NCBI GenBank assembly: GCA_003555285.1
Contig: PWGH01000169.1
Location: 1 to 15,952 of the forward strand
DNA length: 15,952 bases
Direction of reading: 5' to 3'
Source of the DNA: Thioalkalivibrio sp.
GTDB lineage: Bacteria; Pseudomonadota; Gammaproteobacteria; Ectothiorhodospirales; Ectothiorhodospiraceae
The translations under genes were made by a program, and so were the position numbers. Shown here in pieces: positions 15,675-15,952 of the stretch. Under the pieces are notes generated by a model. It searched no databases, was not told the origin of the DNA, and saw only the letters and a program-made list of their open reading frames with translations. Within the stretch, counting starts at the first letter, position 1; each line of letters starts with the position of its first letter.

Positions 15675-15952
15675 ATGCTACCGGAAGCGCAGCGGCACCC
15701 GGAAACGCACCGAGACGCCCGTTCGCTGGCCTGCGCCGATGCCGTCGCCCTTGCGCAGAGCATAGCCCATCCCATCGGCGCGCTGGGCATGCTGACGCTG
15801 TCGCTACCACTCGGCGTGATGGCCCTGATCGGGCTTCGCTCGGGCATGTGGCTGCGCGACCGCGTCGCCGCGGACGCCTACCGCGGCTGGCTGCGCATGC
15901 TGCTGTGGTTCCTGGTGGGCCTGCTGGTGCTGCAGTTCTTTCGCGATCTTCA
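15675..15952 (+). CDS. Partial membrane protein, possibly TauE/SafE-like (runs off the window)
   Basis: From the ATG at 15675 the frame stays open to the window end, giving 92 residues. The first ~35 ([20 protein letters not shown]...) are polar. They are followed by a hydrophobic segment '[20 protein letters not shown]', a basic loop '[20 protein letters not shown]' and a second hydrophobic segment '[15 protein letters not shown]'. The helix-loop-helix with G.R.G..LRDR....YR..L resembles the C-terminal end of TauE/SafE sulfite exporters. If so, this is a 5'-truncated fragment rather than a full gene, since such proteins have about 250 residues and this part should come last. No good ribosome binding site is visible. 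It is divergent from rubredoxin with a 68-bp gap. Confidence 0.4.
   Translation, partial: MLPEAQRHPETHRDARSLACADAVALAQSIAHPIGALGMLTLSLPLGVMALIGLRSGMWLRDRVAADAYRGWLRMLLWFLVGLLVLQFFRDL

Noticed and set aside
1..15952. CRISPR arrays, tRNA or rRNA genes, integrase or complete insertion sequences
   Set aside because: None seen on reading both strands: no regularly spaced long repeats, no cloverleaf with conserved arms, no transposase motifs.

Overview
The window reads as GC-rich chromosomal DNA from a proteobacterium, most likely a gammaproteobacterium. I infer this from a close PaeA/YtfL-type transporter, a DUF3391-containing HD-GYP protein, a HipBA module and strong GC bias at third codon positions. 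I cannot name the genus.

Left part (1-2008, mostly minus strand): the edge cuts a DUF5615 PIN-like toxin gene, preceded by its DUF433 antitoxin. After about 340 bp without a convincing gene comes an intact CNNM/CBS transporter of the PaeA (YtfL) type. About 800 bp with no supportable gene follows (2009-2815).

Middle part (2816-8202): this is accessory DNA with much decay. A TPR-type cytoplasmic protein and an unknown 310-residue protein form a plus-strand pair. They are followed by a glycosyltransferase remnant that lost its N-terminal half and carries a frameshift, then a likely terminator. Next is a hipBA module whose upstream region holds four 18-bp operator-like palindromes spaced exactly 27 bp centre to centre. 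HipA keeps every recognisable catalytic residue, but its last ~90 residues are replaced by a tail read through foreign DNA. That foreign DNA carries two unidentified coding fragments on the minus strand, then an HD-GYP phosphodiesterase pseudogene with a shortened linker, a frameshift and no 3' half. Three or more breakpoints within about 3 kb suggest repeated insertion and deletion next to the defence locus.

Right part (8399-15606, minus strand): a complete, intact type I Wadjet system, jetA-jetB-jetC-jetD. The first three genes overlap by 4 bp and jetD follows 10 bp behind jetC. JetA (DUF3375, kleisin), JetB (DUF4194, KITE), JetC (SMC-like ATPase) and JetD (DUF3322/DUF2220, Toprim-type nuclease) are known as an SMC complex that extrudes and cleaves closed circular DNA, protecting against plasmids. 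A good sigma70-like promoter lies upstream of jetA. Beyond it are a rubredoxin gene and, divergently, a partial membrane protein gene at the right edge.

The main system is therefore a known defence family. The less described material is the operator ladder of hipBA, the tail-swapped HipA, the two unidentified fragments and the TPR/310-residue gene pair.
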